A stretch of DNA of 64,000 bases from Clostridium sp. CF012 (lineage in GTDB: Bacteria; Bacillota; Clostridia; Clostridiales; Clostridiaceae): contig NZ_JAHLEF010000001.1 of assembly GCF_018861755.1 (NCBI RefSeq), positions 310,001 to 374,000 of the forward strand, written 5' to 3'. The notes beneath the pieces are model-generated. The model worked only from the letters and a program-made list of their open reading frames with translations, was not told where the DNA came from and did no database searches. The position numbers and the translations under genes were made by a program. Below are positions 1-8,396 of the stretch, piece by piece. Position 1 is the stretch's first letter; every line of letters starts with the position of its first letter.

Positions 1-720
1 TCTTTCCGTCGCTGACATAACTTTGCCTTCAGATACCTTTTTTATAATAATATCCATAACTTCTACAATTAAAAGATTCATTATGCCTACAGTTCCGTAA
101 TAATGGCAGAATGTTTCGGCTATAAATTCGTCTATGTTTGTTTGCCCATATTCTGATGTAAGTAATTCTATTCTTTCCTTATCTGAATTAAATATTAAAT
201 TTATATCAGCATCTTCATTTAAACCATATTGAGATGCTACCGCATGTCCAAATTCGTGACAAACAAGGTCATTAGCTATATATAGACTCTCATGGTTAAC
301 CCTTCTATGATTAAAACTTATACATTTATTAGATGAACTATATTTTGCGGAGGCGGTCATATTATCATACTTTTCATCGTCAACATTTACCTCGTTGCGT
401 TCCATATCTTTAACAAGCTTTCTGAAGTATTCTTCAAATTCCTTTAATTTTTCTGGTTCATTTATATAAACTTCATGCTTTGCATATGAATGTGTTTCGT
501 AAATTTCTTTGTTAAATATTATATCATTCTCCCTACTTACTTTGTCGAATGAATAATAATCACCTATCTCTTCAATTACTACATCTGGATATATTTTATG
601 TAATTGATCAAATGTATTTGTGATTTCATTTAGTTCTTCTATTGTTAAAGAATCTAAATCCCAACATGGTTTAATACCTAATTCTATATAGTATTCATTA
701 ATTTCATCAATATTTAACAA
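1..720 (-). CDS. Putative zinc metalloprotease (3' end outside window)
   Basis: The reading frame is open from a TTG start at 720 to the window edge (240 codons). No ATG or GTG lies in frame before the upstream stop, and an AAGGA-type ribosome site precedes the TTG. Residues 155-159 are HEFGH, the zincin zinc-binding and catalytic motif, and about 40 residues later comes DEFIAE (197-202), a typical position for the third zinc ligand. The N-terminal 150 residues are acidic and not recognised. No signal peptide is visible, so it probably acts in the cytoplasm or is exported by another route. The HEFGH plus DEFxAE pair is common in phage- and element-borne metallopeptidases; the substrate cannot be inferred. 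Confidence 0.7.
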   Translation of the reverse strand, partial: MLNIDEINEYYIELGIKPCWDLDSLTIEELNEITNTFDQLHKIYPDVVIEEIGDYYSFDKVSRENDIIFNKEIYETHSYAKHEVYINEPEKLKEFEEYFRKLVKDMERNEVNVDDEKYDNMTASAKYSSSNKCISFNHRRVNHESLYIANDLVCHEFGHAVASQYGLNEDADINLIFNSDKERIELLTSEYGQTNIDEFIAETFCHYYGTVGIMNLLIVEVMDIIIKKVSEGKVMSATER

Positions 721-800
721 TTCCTCACCATCCTTCTTTATATTTATTCTATAAAAAGATGTAGTAATCCTTTATTTGTAAAACATTTTTAATACTTCTC

Positions 801-829
801 TTGACATTTCAATATTTTAGCCTTATGAT
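801..829 (+). promoter_or_regulatory. Sigma-A-type promoter facing right
   Basis: TTGACA at 801-806 and TATGAT at 824-829 are separated by exactly 17 bp. It points away from the metalloprotease gene into a region with no plus-strand gene, so it would produce an RNA antisense to the leader of the minus-strand genes. In this AT-rich DNA a chance match is possible. Confidence 0.45.
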
Positions 830-997
830 ATTATTGAAATAATTATAATTTCTTGACAATAAAAAATAAAAGAGTAGCAATCAACTACCCTATTATTATT
901 TGTTTTATGTCGCTGGCATATTGCAGAAGACCCCTATAGCCAAATATATTTTTTTAAAGGTTACGACGTAATTACTCCGCCCCACCTTCTATGTTCA

Positions 998-1024
998 TTT
1001 ATAACAGTATTGTTTAATTGTTAT
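998..1024 (+). repeat. 27-bp direct repeat, left copy
   Basis: This 27-bp stretch (core AACAGTATTGTTTAATTGTT) is repeated identically and in the same orientation at 2905-2931. The pair brackets the secreted-protein gene 1229-2593. The 14-bp core TATTGTTTAATTGT recurs near 15803-15816, and a related GTATTGTTTAAT lies on the minus strand near 6689-6700. Confidence 0.8.
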
Positions 1025-1158
1025 TCCCTCATAAACTCCAAATTATCTTGAAAATTCCTTATGTTCTGTTTATCTGTATTAAGTAAATTTATATATGGTA
1101 AAAGTCTGATTTTTAGGTTTTAGAAAATATTCAACATTTTTTGTTCCATATTACTTAT

Positions 1159-1200
1159 TAGCAAAAACCTAAACTATAAGAAATTAATAGGTTTTTGCTA
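1159..1200. terminator. Perfect 13-bp inverted repeat after the secreted-protein gene
   Basis: The arms TAGCAAAAACCTA (1159-1171) and TAGGTTTTTGCTA (1188-1200) are perfect complements with a 16-nt loop. It lies 29 bp beyond the stop of the minus-strand gene 1229-2593. There is no long T run outside the stem, so it is a probable but not classical terminator. Confidence 0.55.
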
Positions 1201-1228
1201 ACAATTATTAATTTAAATATCTAGATTA

Positions 1229-2593
1229 CTAATAAGGTGCAACATAAAAGCTTGCTGGTTGAGCTGATTTAATATCAAATCCCCATAACTTGTAGTCTAT
1301 ATAGAATATAAACGCTCCTGAAACATTTTCGTCAAGTGTTCCATTCCAAACATATGCTGTAATATTATGTGATCCTGCTCCTAAAAATTGCCCTGGGCAA
1401 TCTGGAAAATTATAATATCCATTAGCATCTGTATATCTATTATCAATATATCTAGTGCCTTCCATCATAAAAACATTTTTTCCGCTCACTGGATTTCCTG
1501 CTGCGTCTGTTACATACCCCCTTAATGCAACTTCTCCATTTACCGTAATTCTGCTGCTTGAAGGAGTTATAGTAACCGAAGATGGTGGGAGGATTACTTT
1601 TGCTATATTTAATTTATATGAATTATCAGTATCAAATCCAGATATGGAAATCGTTCTTATATAGTATACTCCCTTTGTAATTGAAAACCTTGTAGCATTA
1701 TTTGCTCCTTGCTGTAAAGTTGCTAATACATTAAGATTTCCATCTACTATTTGTGTTGCATAAGTCCCTATAGTTGAAGGATTTTCAAGTGAAAATAAAT
1801 AAGTAGCATTTGTATTTATTTGAAGCCTAGCCCAATCCTCATCAAAATAATTGTCTATGGTATCTATCATAGAAAGTGAGTCAGTATACGGTTTTGCTTG
1901 AAAAATACTATCATCCGGTTCATTAGCACCATATTTAGCAGAATAATTTACTATAAGTTTAAAACTATTTATATTATCAAATCCCATAGCAGAATTTACA
2001 GCTATAAAATATATAGCATTACTACTACCTATGGTGCTTAGTTGTTCATTTATACCAGGGTTATATGTTGATGAAACGACTGGATCTAACCCGTTGGTTT
2101 GCTCATTATATTTAAATAAATAAAGATCATAGTCTATATTTACATTAGCCAGTGCTTGCATATATGCTGTTAATTTACCACTTGATGTATTCTCGAAAGC
2201 ATACCATCTCTGGTCTCCTTCTTTTTGCATAACCCCTTCATAAACAGTACCTATAGCTATTGGTAGCGCTTGTTCCGGAGTATCGTTAATAATTATACCT
2301 GGCCCTGTTGTTGTAGTTATGGTTGTAGTTGCAGCTAATGGAGTAGATTTAGCTTGGACACTTTTAAACGTTTCTTGTATGTCTTTTTTGCTCATCTTTA
2401 ACTTAAATTCATTTAGTTTTAATTTACTCTTTAAAAAATCAGTATTTAAGTTTGTAGAAGTTAGAATATCAGACTTGTTCTCTAATTTAACATGTTCTAA
2501 AGGTTTAATTGTTGTAAAATCCTTTGCAAAAACGGGACTAAATGTAATTAACATACTAATTCCAATAATAGTTGATAAAAGCACTTTTTTCAT
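1229..2593 (-). CDS. Secreted protein with two PPC-like domains and a C-terminal Ig-like domain
   Basis: 454 residues with a clear signal peptide (residues 1-23: MKK, hydrophobic core, cut after VFA). After a charged linker and a Thr-rich stretch come two beta-sandwich repeats resembling bacterial pre-peptidase C-terminal domains: about 105-215 (DTPEQALPIAIGTVYEG, then DQRWYAF) and 220-330 (NEPDDSIFQAKPY, then DEDWARLQI). Residues about 340-435 look like a Big-1 or carboxypeptidase-regulatory domain (SSRITVNGEVALRGYVTDA). No protease domain, cell-wall anchor or transmembrane helix follows, so it should be released or loosely surface-bound. The ribosome site is AAAGGGG. The gene has its own promoter and terminator and is bracketed by 27-bp direct repeats, so it may be a separately acquired cargo gene. 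Function unknown; an adhesive or matrix role is an inference. Confidence 0.8.
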   Translation of the reverse strand: MKKVLLSTIIGISMLITFSPVFAKDFTTIKPLEHVKLENKSDILTSTNLNTDFLKSKLKLNEFKLKMSKKDIQETFKSVQAKSTPLAATTTITTTTGPGIIINDTPEQALPIAIGTVYEGVMQKEGDQRWYAFENTSSGKLTAYMQALANVNIDYDLYLFKYNEQTNGLDPVVSSTYNPGINEQLSTIGSSNAIYFIAVNSAMGFDNINSFKLIVNYSAKYGANEPDDSIFQAKPYTDSLSMIDTIDNYFDEDWARLQINTNATYLFSLENPSTIGTYATQIVDGNLNVLATLQQGANNATRFSITKGVYYIRTISISGFDTDNSYKLNIAKVILPPSSVTITPSSSRITVNGEVALRGYVTDAAGNPVSGKNVFMMEGTRYIDNRYTDANGYYNFPDCPGQFLGAGSHNITAYVWNGTLDENVSGAFIFYIDYKLWGFDIKSAQPASFYVAPY

Positions 2594-2613
2594 AAAAACA
2601 TCCCCTTTGTATT

Positions 2614-2677
2614 AATTTGTATATAATAGAATTTCCCTACTACAATTCTATTATATACAAATTGTTATTATTATCAA
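2614..2677 (-). promoter_or_regulatory. Promoter of the secreted-protein gene with a 20-bp inverted repeat
   Basis: On the minus strand, TTGATA (complement of 2672-2677) and TATAAT (complement of 2650-2655) are 16 bp apart. A perfect 20-bp inverted repeat, arms 2614-2633 and 2644-2663 with a 10-bp centre, overlaps the -10 box and the likely start of transcription. It could be an operator for a dimeric repressor or a 5' mRNA stem-loop; the position favours an operator. Confidence 0.65.
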
Positions 2678-2904
2678 GTATAAATTTAAAATTAAATTAA
2701 ATTAAATTAAACTTATTCTTAATTTTTTGATGTTAACCTTCACGTTCCATACCACAATTAGAATATAGTGGCGCAAGTTCTTTATTTGTAGCATCTTATA
2801 AACTCAAGGTGATCTCCAATATCTCTATAGTCGCTAAGAAGGAGCTACTTTGATACTTTCACAAAAAATTTTGATAATGTCAAAGCTCACATTAAACCCG
2901 TGAT

Positions 2905-2931
2905 TTTATAACAGTATTGTTTAATTGTTAT
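2905..2931 (+). repeat. 27-bp direct repeat, right copy
   Basis: Identical to 998-1024 and in the same orientation; the 1.9 kb between them holds only the secreted-protein gene with its control sites. The rest of 2664-2941 contains a short run of AAATT repeats (about 2688-2712) and no gene. Confidence 0.8.
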
Positions 2932-2941
2932 GTAAAAAATA

Positions 2942-3148
2942 TTATATCTCCATCCCTATGACTGTTCGAATAAGTTCTACTTTTGCCCTGTTTCCTATTG
3001 GTCGTGTTCCAGATAAAAACAAACAAATACTTGGTGTGCTTATATCAGTCTGCTGACTAATTTTTTTTTGCATAATACCTTTATCATTTAGGTAATTCTG
3101 TAATCCAATTCTTGTTATTTCTTCGTACGGACTGAAACCCTCTTTCAT
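2942..3148 (-). CDS. Small Cro/XRE-like helix-turn-helix protein
   Basis: 68 residues behind a strong GAAGGAG ribosome site. Residues 27-55 (QKKISQQTDISTPSICLFLS, then GTRPI) match the helix-turn-helix pattern of Cro/CI proteins: a helix starting Q-K-K-I, a turn at D-I-S, and a recognition helix ending in the L-S-G-T-R element. The protein is only this domain plus a short tail, so it could act as a small repressor or as a structural HTH protein. It is downstream of the polymerase-like gene and separated from it by a hairpin. The match is by motif only. Confidence 0.55.
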   Translation of the reverse strand: MKEGFSPYEEITRIGLQNYLNDKGIMQKKISQQTDISTPSICLFLSGTRPIGNRAKVELIRTVIGMEI

Positions 3149-3472
3149 TTTCCCTCATCTCCTTCAATTTTTTATGTAACCTCAATTTAAATTTCTAAAA
3201 AATAAATATATTTTGTTAAGCTCTATTGTCTTTTATATTTGTGTATGATATAATTATGAGTTTAACACCAATATCGTAAAAATAGATATAGACACTCTAC
3301 ATAAGAGAATGTCTATATCTTTTTCAACCAATTCTCGTATTTAAACTCAAATCAATCTAGGATAGTGTTATTGCAAATGCCACCCATGTTAGAAAGAGAA
3401 ATTTCCATTCTCTTCCCTTGGGCACGGTACGGGATTAGCCTATATCAACTCCTACAGAGGTTTTTCTACAAT
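3149..3472. other. Intergenic region after the polymerase-like gene
   Basis: No gene seen. It contains the hairpin 3284-3320 and, at about 3380-3460, a G+C-richer stretch including CCCTTGGGCACGG that may be structured. The 3149-3260 part is the AT-rich promoter and leader zone of the small HTH gene. Confidence 0.4.
3284..3320. terminator. Bidirectional hairpin terminator
   Basis: AGATATAGACA (3284-3294) pairs perfectly with TGTCTATATCT (3310-3320). A T run follows on both strands, so it can end leftward transcription from the polymerase-like gene and anything coming from the left. Confidence 0.75.
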
Positions 3473-6400
3473 TTAAATTGCGTTTTTTAACTTAGTTGTC
3501 TGCTTGTCCACACTTTTTATAATTAAATCAGATATATTTGTTATTTTGGCATTAGTGTTTAATACATTTAGTTCTCTATTGCTGCTAATTACAAAGTGCT
3601 TAATGCCATATAATTCAATAATATCAGTGTCTTTATATTCTAATTCTTCTACGTCTTTTACTGTGTCTAACCTTACAAGATACTTTATATCCTCTATTTC
3701 TGTTGTGGTTTTAAATATTCCTTTAAACTTGCTTTTATGAGTTAGAAATAACATGTTAATTAGTTTCCTTTTTACAGAATCATATTCTGTTGTGTGGCCT
3801 TCTTCTAATATTATTGCTTCTATAGTTTTTTCATTTAAGCAATTCATGTGTTGTTTAATAAATTCTTCATTTAGCGCATTCATCTTTTCATACTTTTCAT
3901 CTTGGGTAATTTTTGTAAAATCTTCATTTTCTCTCTTAGTTTGCTTTTTAAATATCTTCTTGCAAGCTTCACTTAATTCTTTTAAGTCTGATACAAATTT
4001 ATCTTTTTTAACTTTGTCCAGTCTGCCTTCTATATTACTAGTATCTAGCAATTGATAGAGTTGAGACATTTTACCATTACCTTTTCCTCTAACACTATCT
4101 TTTATGATATTAGAAATATTGTCCATGGTGCTGTTATATTTCCTCCACCTCCTGGAGTCCACTTTGTCAGTCTTTATCCATCTGAAAAAATTAGGGATGT
4201 AAGAAGACTTTTTACTAATTGTTTCTTCATCTTTTGTAATTTCATAATCAAATTTATCTGACCAGTTCTTTCTAATTTTAATTAATTCTTTTATTAAATC
4301 AACTGAAAATGTTTTTTTGGAACCATCTATGGCTAACCCTGACATTATAGCTAGGCTACATATTTGTTTATAAAGAGGTTCTTGAGACTTTATGCTCTTA
4401 CCTTCATTAATATTGTGAAACATAAGAGAATTTAAGTTAGCACTAAGGTTCACTATTTGACCAATCAACTTTTGAGAATTACTAGCTATAGAATCCATTG
4501 TAGCCATGTCCTTTAAACAATAAGTATATTTGCTTTTCTCACCCTCTATTTCTGTACAAGGTACTAAAAACGAACCTTTGTTTCTTTCTATTGATGATAA
4601 AATTTCTTTCGATGTTGTAGTTAAGCAAGTATCGGAATCCCAATCACAACCATTTAATATTTGTTGAATATTATTGTCGATTGATGATACCAAAACTATA
4701 TTAGGACTTAAATTCATGTATTCAGTTATTAATTTATTTTCTACCACTTTAGAAGTTAACAGATTCCCCGAACAAATATGAGGTGATCTTACCATAGCAA
4801 CTTCATCACCTATATTAAAATTAGTACACACTACATCTCCAGGGTTTATTACATCTGGCATACCTTCTTTCCATTCTCCTATAGCGTATTTAAGCATAAG
4901 GATCGGACAGCTTACCATTGTTGCATATGTGCCTTTAACCATCACACGTCCTGTTTTTGCTTCTGTTTTAAGATTCCCAATAACTTCTATTTTAAAATCC
5001 TTAAATATCTCCGTTTCGGTAAATTTATTTGACTTAGCTAACATATTTAGAATCATTTCATCATTGGAAGTGATCTCTTCCTCTTCAATATTGTTTCCAA
5101 TTCTCATTTTTAAATGATTCCTAAACGCTATGTTATTATCATTTTTTAATTCCTTAATGTAGTCTACTGTAGGCTTTAAAAAACTTTCAAGTTCTTCAGT
5201 ATTCATATTAACCGTTTGGCATAATTGGTATGAAGTTTTTACATAATCACCATTCCAAAATTTCGTAGGCTTTTCATATTTCACGATATAAAATTTGTTA
5301 TCTAATTTCTTTAAATACTTTTTAGTATCCATAATCAATGGGAACTTGGCCATTTTAAAACTAGATCTTGTGGTTATCATTTTAATCTGATTAATCTCTT
5401 TTGCTAGAGTAACCATACTAGGACACAACTTTCTTAGCTGCTCTATTGTATATATTTTATTCTCTTCAAACCATGCTTGTATTCGAGTGTTAAAACATGC
5501 ACTCTTACACCAATCGTTACGAACTAGCAAAAATCCTTTAGTTTTATACTTTTCACCAAACACAGATTCATCCAGCAACGACATTCCATCCCACAAATTG
5601 TTCTTTACCTCGAATTGCTTATTTATATCTGTGTGCAGCTCACTAACATCTTTACCCTCAGAATCCTTTACAATATTCCCATTAATAAACGTAGGAATTA
5701 TTTTCGTTTCCATTACTTCCCTAGTAAATATAGAATACTGGTCATCTACCACCATTATTGAATTATTAGGAATCTGAATCGAATCTATTGCACTAGACAT
5801 AGGTAGCGAAATATAACTCTCATACCCTGGGAGGTCAAACGGAATTTTTCTTTCTGCATATACCTTAGTTACTTTATTAATATCGACTCCCATATTTGTA
5901 GCTAACATAGCTTTATCATATAGATCTTCCCATATAAAAATACAAGCTCCTTGCCTTGCTGAACCGGTACTTCTCTTATACTTTTTATATTTTCTAGTAA
6001 CTCCATTTATTTCAGCTGTAAAACCTTTTATATAAAGATCCTCTCTCAACTCTTTAATCTTTAAATCTGTAACCAGAATTTCTTCTCCGTATTCATCTAT
6101 TATCTCCTCGCCAGTTACACTTAATTTCTTCTTAGTGCTTGTGGTACTGAAATTTAAATTTATAATTAAACCTGTTCTCTTATTCCCTTTAGCATCAGGG
6201 TAAAACATAGACTTTTCTTCACCACTCTTAAGTTTGCTATATATTTTATTTAATGTCTGCATTTCTTTGGAGTTATCAAAGCTGCCTTCATACTTTTTAG
6301 TTTTCTTAATAATAATATTATTATTACCATTCTCTTTGTGTATTGTAGACGCTTCAAGATTTAAAATGTTGCAATTTGCATAATTAAATTTTGCTTTCTT

Positions 6401-6514
6401 TTTTTTCTCCAATTCCTTTTTGGTTAGCTTAACAACCTTAACCGGATTACCTTCACCTTTGATTAATTTCCCATCTATATTTAATATAACTATTTTTTCT
6501 TTGTTATCCACCAT
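3473..6514 (-). CDS. Two-barrel (QDE-1/YonO-type) RNA polymerase-like protein
   Basis: 1013 residues starting with an ATG after GAGGGAGGAATTATTG. Residues 621-628 read NGCDWDSD: Asp624, Asp626 and Asp628 fit the D-b-D-G-D metal-binding loop of the double-psi beta-barrel polymerases (eukaryotic RNA-dependent RNA polymerases, QDE-1, phage YonO), with Ser in place of the usual Gly. The preceding block also fits that barrel: DVVCTNFNIGDEV (560-572), VRSPH (575-579), then a SKVV strand and SPNIVLVSSI (603-612). Earlier conserved-looking patches are RSTGSARQGACIF (181-193) and KSACFNTRIQ (337-346). No HNH, helicase or primase motif is visible. It is the largest gene of the plasmid-like block, downstream of the Rep-like gene. 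It may transcribe element genes or make RNA from an RNA or DNA template; which is not known. The family assignment rests on motif reading, not on a search. Confidence 0.68.
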   Translation of the reverse strand: MVDNKEKIVILNIDGKLIKGEGNPVKVVKLTKKELEKKKKAKFNYANCNILNLEASTIHKENGNNNIIIKKTKKYEGSFDNSKEMQTLNKIYSKLKSGEEKSMFYPDAKGNKRTGLIINLNFSTTSTKKKLSVTGEEIIDEYGEEILVTDLKIKELREDLYIKGFTAEINGVTRKYKKYKRSTGSARQGACIFIWEDLYDKAMLATNMGVDINKVTKVYAERKIPFDLPGYESYISLPMSSAIDSIQIPNNSIMVVDDQYSIFTREVMETKIIPTFINGNIVKDSEGKDVSELHTDINKQFEVKNNLWDGMSLLDESVFGEKYKTKGFLLVRNDWCKSACFNTRIQAWFEENKIYTIEQLRKLCPSMVTLAKEINQIKMITTRSSFKMAKFPLIMDTKKYLKKLDNKFYIVKYEKPTKFWNGDYVKTSYQLCQTVNMNTEELESFLKPTVDYIKELKNDNNIAFRNHLKMRIGNNIEEEEITSNDEMILNMLAKSNKFTETEIFKDFKIEVIGNLKTEAKTGRVMVKGTYATMVSCPILMLKYAIGEWKEGMPDVINPGDVVCTNFNIGDEVAMVRSPHICSGNLLTSKVVENKLITEYMNLSPNIVLVSSIDNNIQQILNGCDWDSDTCLTTTSKEILSSIERNKGSFLVPCTEIEGEKSKYTYCLKDMATMDSIASNSQKLIGQIVNLSANLNSLMFHNINEGKSIKSQEPLYKQICSLAIMSGLAIDGSKKTFSVDLIKELIKIRKNWSDKFDYEITKDEETISKKSSYIPNFFRWIKTDKVDSRRWRKYNSTMDNISNIIKDSVRGKGNGKMSQLYQLLDTSNIEGRLDKVKKDKFVSDLKELSEACKKIFKKQTKRENEDFTKITQDEKYEKMNALNEEFIKQHMNCLNEKTIEAIILEEGHTTEYDSVKRKLINMLFLTHKSKFKGIFKTTTEIEDIKYLVRLDTVKDVEELEYKDTDIIELYGIKHFVISSNRELNVLNTNAKITNISDLIIKSVDKQTTKLKNAI

Positions 6515-6897
6515 TCAATAATTCCTCCCTCATAATTGTTATTGCATAGTCTTAAATTAGGAGGTATAATCAGTATGTTAATTAAAAATTATTGATTATA
6601 CCTTATATCTCAAAGGGACTATCTTCTGTAAAAGATGGAACCCTTCATTTAAGTTTTGATTGTTTAATCAAAGCTTATTTGTTATTCTATTAAACAATAC
6701 ATCTATCATAGTGTTTTTGCCCTCCTATAACGTCCTGTGAGACACTGTAGCCTCATGGACATATATTTTCTTTGCATATAGTTGTAAATGCCTGTAATCC
6801 TTCCATAAATACTCATATAGTGCTCCGTTTGTGTAGCGCAGCGGAACTAACGGTATGACAACCTGTTCTTTAGGTTGGCATTTGCCCCTGTCGGAGA
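6515..6897. other. Structured leader between the Rep-like and polymerase-like genes
   Basis: 383 bp without a gene. Read on the minus strand it would be the 5' leader of the polymerase-like gene. It holds an inverted repeat GGTATAATC/GATTATACC (6563-6571, 6594-6602), the small palindrome TTGATTGTTTAATCAA (about 6655-6670), a stretch at 6713-6733 whose TGTTTTTGCC(C/T)TCCT core recurs at 18362-18376, and a CCGTT...AACGG pair around a GCGCAGCGG core near 6828-6853. No known riboswitch consensus was recognised. Confidence 0.4.
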
Positions 6898-8196
6898 CTA
6901 CCTATCGGATGAAGCTTCTTCCATCTTAGTTAAAAAGTCTTGAAAATCAACAACATTACTAGTTTTTTCACTTACTGAGGAAATAGGATCTTTGTCTAAA
7001 AAGTCATAATCTTCAGCTGCTATTGGTTCATTGTTATCTTGTTGATTTTCTGTAGGAATAGGTATTGTTTCTATATGCTTTGTTGCAGTAATGAAATTCA
7101 TTTCATAGCTTTCATTTATTTCATTAGCCATATTCTCATTCGCCTCATTTTCTTTGTCAATTTTATCCACAACCCTTAACATAAAGGTATTAAACTTGTG
7201 AAGCGTCTCCTTAGAATCATCACTTAGTATTTTTTCCATGTAGGTTTCTTCCTCCAGGACACTATCGTAAATATCTCTATAAGAATATTTAGCTTTTAAT
7301 TTACCCAACTTACCTATGATCTGCTTATCTATTCCTTCAAAATTACTAGTTAATTCTTCTAATAGTTCATCATAGGAATCACCCTTAGATACGGTAGCAA
7401 TCTTTTCTATATTCTCAGGACTTACCTCTTTCGGCTTAGTTTTGCCGACAAAGACTTTACTTCTGAATGATTTATCTTCCATTTCTATTTTAATAAGCTT
7501 GTCTATATCTGCTTTACTGGAATTTTGCAATTTTTCTAATACAGCTTTATCATCCAAGAAATGATATTGATTATTCCTCTTTATACATTTCTCTTTTTCT
7601 TTATTTCTAATCCATCCAGGCCTTTCAATTTTGTATATTTTGAGACATTCCATCTTATCAATAATTTTCATTAAGGTAGCAGAAGAGTATCCGGTTTTTG
7701 TAATAAGTCCATCATAAGATATAATACTGTAACCATATTCTGAGAAGTAGAATCTATTGATTAAACAATATACATAGACTCCTTTAAATCCAAAATGCTT
7801 ATATATAACATCAAACCAATCATATGGAATAAGCTTAAAATGTTTTTTTGGTTTATATGGCATTGTTATTTCCAGTATGTCTTTAAAGTTAATTAGTGAA
7901 TTCTTTTTTAGTGTATCTAAGTATTCATATAATAATTTTCTGTTCTCTTGTTGTAACCTCATATTCATTATTTTAAGCATACAATTTTCAGTTTCAAAAG
8001 TAAGTACACTACTTTTTAATTTGTCTTTTTCCCTAACCAGAAAACAGTATAGATAAAACTCTTTTTCATTTAAATCTATTATAGGGAGATTATCTTTTTT
8101 ACTTACCTTCAGACTAAATATATTGTCTGGTATGAGTAATTCCGTAAATACTGTATTCTGCTTTACCTTTTTATTTTCTATAATCACATTTAACAA
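6898..8196 (-). CDS. Rep-like winged-helix protein
   Basis: 432 residues; ribosome site AAAGGAATTGTTAA before the ATG. Residues about 120-215 (starting FKLIPYDWFDVIYKHFGFKG) have the pattern of the winged-helix domains of plasmid replication initiators and DnaD-like proteins: a helical part, the helix TKTGYSSATLMKIIDKMECL (167-186), then a wing KIYKIERPGW (187-196). An acidic, Ser- and Asn-rich C-terminal third is probably flexible. It lies next to two identical 40-bp repeats (8291-8375) that look like iterons and in the same block as parM and parR, which supports a replication role. A transcription regulator with the same fold cannot be excluded. Confidence 0.5.
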   Translation of the reverse strand: MLNVIIENKKVKQNTVFTELLIPDNIFSLKVSKKDNLPIIDLNEKEFYLYCFLVREKDKLKSSVLTFETENCMLKIMNMRLQQENRKLLYEYLDTLKKNSLINFKDILEITMPYKPKKHFKLIPYDWFDVIYKHFGFKGVYVYCLINRFYFSEYGYSIISYDGLITKTGYSSATLMKIIDKMECLKIYKIERPGWIRNKEKEKCIKRNNQYHFLDDKAVLEKLQNSSKADIDKLIKIEMEDKSFRSKVFVGKTKPKEVSPENIEKIATVSKGDSYDELLEELTSNFEGIDKQIIGKLGKLKAKYSYRDIYDSVLEEETYMEKILSDDSKETLHKFNTFMLRVVDKIDKENEANENMANEINESYEMNFITATKHIETIPIPTENQQDNNEPIAAEDYDFLDKDPISSVSEKTSNVVDFQDFLTKMEEASSDR

Positions 8197-8290
8197 TTCC
8201 TTTCTGCCATATTTACTATAATCAAATTAACAAGGGGAGGAGGCTTTTATTTCTCTCTTCTTTTAATTGATTTATCTCTTCTCTTTAACC

Positions 8291-8396
8291 TTTCAATTTA
8301 TGTACGATTTAATACAAAAACTAAAATCAACTCGATTTCAATTTATGTACGATTTAATACAAAAACTAAAATCAATTATGTGCATAAATTGAAATC
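8291..8396. repeat. Pair of 40-bp direct repeats plus inverted copy (candidate origin)
   Basis: Two identical 40-bp copies lie at 8291-8330 and 8336-8375 (both begin TTTCAATTTATGTACGATTT), 45 bp apart. The start of the second copy, GATTTCAATTTATG (8334-8347), is repeated inverted as CATAAATTGAAATC (8383-8396). The repeats lie about 95 bp upstream of the Rep-like gene, in the position of iterons of a theta-type plasmid origin. The origin function is inferred. Confidence 0.6.

Larger units (their letters stand above)
721..1158. other. Gene-poor leader region left of the secreted-protein cassette
   Basis: No convincing gene lies here. It holds a plus-strand promoter (801-829), a GTAG/CTAC hairpin at about 870-890 that is followed by T-rich sequence on the minus strand and could terminate leftward transcripts, a G+C-richer stretch at 905-990 that may fold as RNA, and the left copy of a 27-bp direct repeat (998-1024). 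Confidence 0.5.
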
